Shown piece by piece: positions 41,684 to 42,172 of a DNA stretch of 42,172 nucleotides (the first letter of the stretch is position 1; every line of letters starts with the position of its first letter). The notes under the pieces are model-generated. The model had not been told where the DNA came from, searched no databases, and saw only the letters and a program-made list of their open reading frames with translations. Source of the DNA: a virus; the IMG/VR virus record IMGVR_UViG_3300021165_003225, positions 1 to 42,172 of that record. The stretch is one strand, 5' to 3'. A program made the translations under genes and the position numbers.

Positions 41684-42172
41684 TTAAATGGTGAAGAATG
41701 AATAAGGGAATGCTCTATATTGAAGTGATTTATTTAAGTTTTCTGCTTCAAGAGCTTGTCTTTCCATCATTTTATCGGGTCTAAGTCTTTCAAGTCTTAA
41801 GGTTAACTCTTCTAAAAGTTTAGATTTTTCATCTTTTGCCTCAGTTAAAAGAGAATCGTATTCAAGTTGTAGTTCTGAGTCAGGTGTTTTTAAATTACCA
41901 CTGAATTTACCTCTTACCCTACCTAAAGTTTCTTTTACATAGGCTACGAACCATCTTCTCACCCAAGTTTTGGAAGGAGTGTTAAGTTCATCCCAAGTGA
42001 CAACATCAATCGGAATATCTGATGGTAGTTTCACAATGTCGGGATTGTTTGCTAGACAATCGTTTCTATCTTTGTTGTGTGTATCGTAATACCAATACCA
42101 AACTCTATATTGGTTTCTTTGAATATTTCCAAAGTCAAAGGTACCACCAGGAACGTTATAGAGGTGTAGGGC
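41684..42172 (-). CDS. 13: Second neck protein (T4 gp13-like), 5' partial at window end
   Basis: The minus-strand frame is open from the window end through 162 residues to the stop; the GTG at 42034 is internal. Visible motifs are LHLYNVPGGTFDFGNIQRNQ, then YRVWYWYYDTHNKDRNDC and the core SKTWVRRWFVAYVKETLGRV followed by RGKFS. Against KQWIRRFALSICKEMLGQIR in the gene at 27690, the core shows about half identical residues (13 of 25 compared by eye). The following helix, QLEYDSLLTEAKDEKSKLLE, also corresponds to the resident SDLLSQAKEEMNTLREEM. It ends with FPYSFFTI where the resident ends FPMAIFTG. A second gp13 in one T4-type genome is not expected, which supports a foreign origin. Confidence 0.8.
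   Translation of the reverse strand, partial: ALHLYNVPGGTFDFGNIQRNQYRVWYWYYDTHNKDRNDCLANNPDIVKLPSDIPIDVVTWDELNTPSKTWVRRWFVAYVKETLGRVRGKFSGNLKTPDSELQLEYDSLLTEAKDEKSKLLEELTLRLERLRPDKMMERQALEAENLNKSLQYRAFPYSFFTI

Overview
The window is a piece of a T4-type myovirus genome (Caudoviricetes, contractile tail). It is AT-rich, and all convincing genes up to about 40.37 kb lie on the + strand. It carries nearly the whole T4-like virion cassette: large terminase, portal, prohead protease, core scaffold, major capsid protein, three neck/tail-completion proteins, tail sheath, tail tube, a gp26-type baseplate protein, tape measure and baseplate proteins including a LysM gp53-like wedge. Strong Shine-Dalgarno sequences, a possible spanin and tail-fibre receptor domains suggest a Gram-negative host. 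The host cannot be named from the sequence.

Layout. 1-4.1 kb: tail-fibre/adhesin cluster (the end of a fibre with an S74 chaperone, a second fibre, a small fibre-associated protein, a beta-helix fibre with 15-residue repeats), interrupted by a RuvC-like resolvase. 4.1-8.3 kb: DNA module, with a primase behind a sigma70-like promoter and a single-chain fusion of the Mre11/SbcD-type nuclease (T4 gp47) with the Rad50/SbcC-type ATPase (gp46). 8.3-11.2 kb: small genes, including a possible holin/spanin pair, a zinc-ribbon protein, an Hc1-like histone-like protein and a 34-residue microprotein. 11.3-20.2 kb: packaging and prohead assembly, ending in a bS21 ribosomal protein homologue. 20.4-27.6 kb: coiled-coil virion fibre, a smaller protein sharing its N-terminal module, scaffold, major capsid protein and an Ig-like/lectin-like decoration protein. 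27.7-40.4 kb: neck, sheath, tube, tail assembly, tape measure and baseplate.

Control. The 8-mer CTATTTAW (W = A or T) recurs between genes, usually 29-42 nt before a start codon, and often follows or sits inside an intrinsic terminator. I read it as the phage late promoter. The replication genes lack it and have a TTGACA-N17-TACTCT promoter instead. A strong terminator-like hairpin lies inside the primase gene. The gp26-like gene appears to be extended by a +1 or -2 frameshift at a run of seven T, just before the tape-measure gene, where tail-assembly chaperones are frameshifted in other phages.

From about 40.36 kb to the end the sequence appears to come from a different T4-like virus. It holds the C-terminal third of a family B DNA polymerase entering mid-gene, then, on the opposite strand, a small unknown gene and a second neck-protein gene homologous to the one at 27.7 kb. 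This is most simply a chimeric assembly joint. A real recombination event is the alternative.
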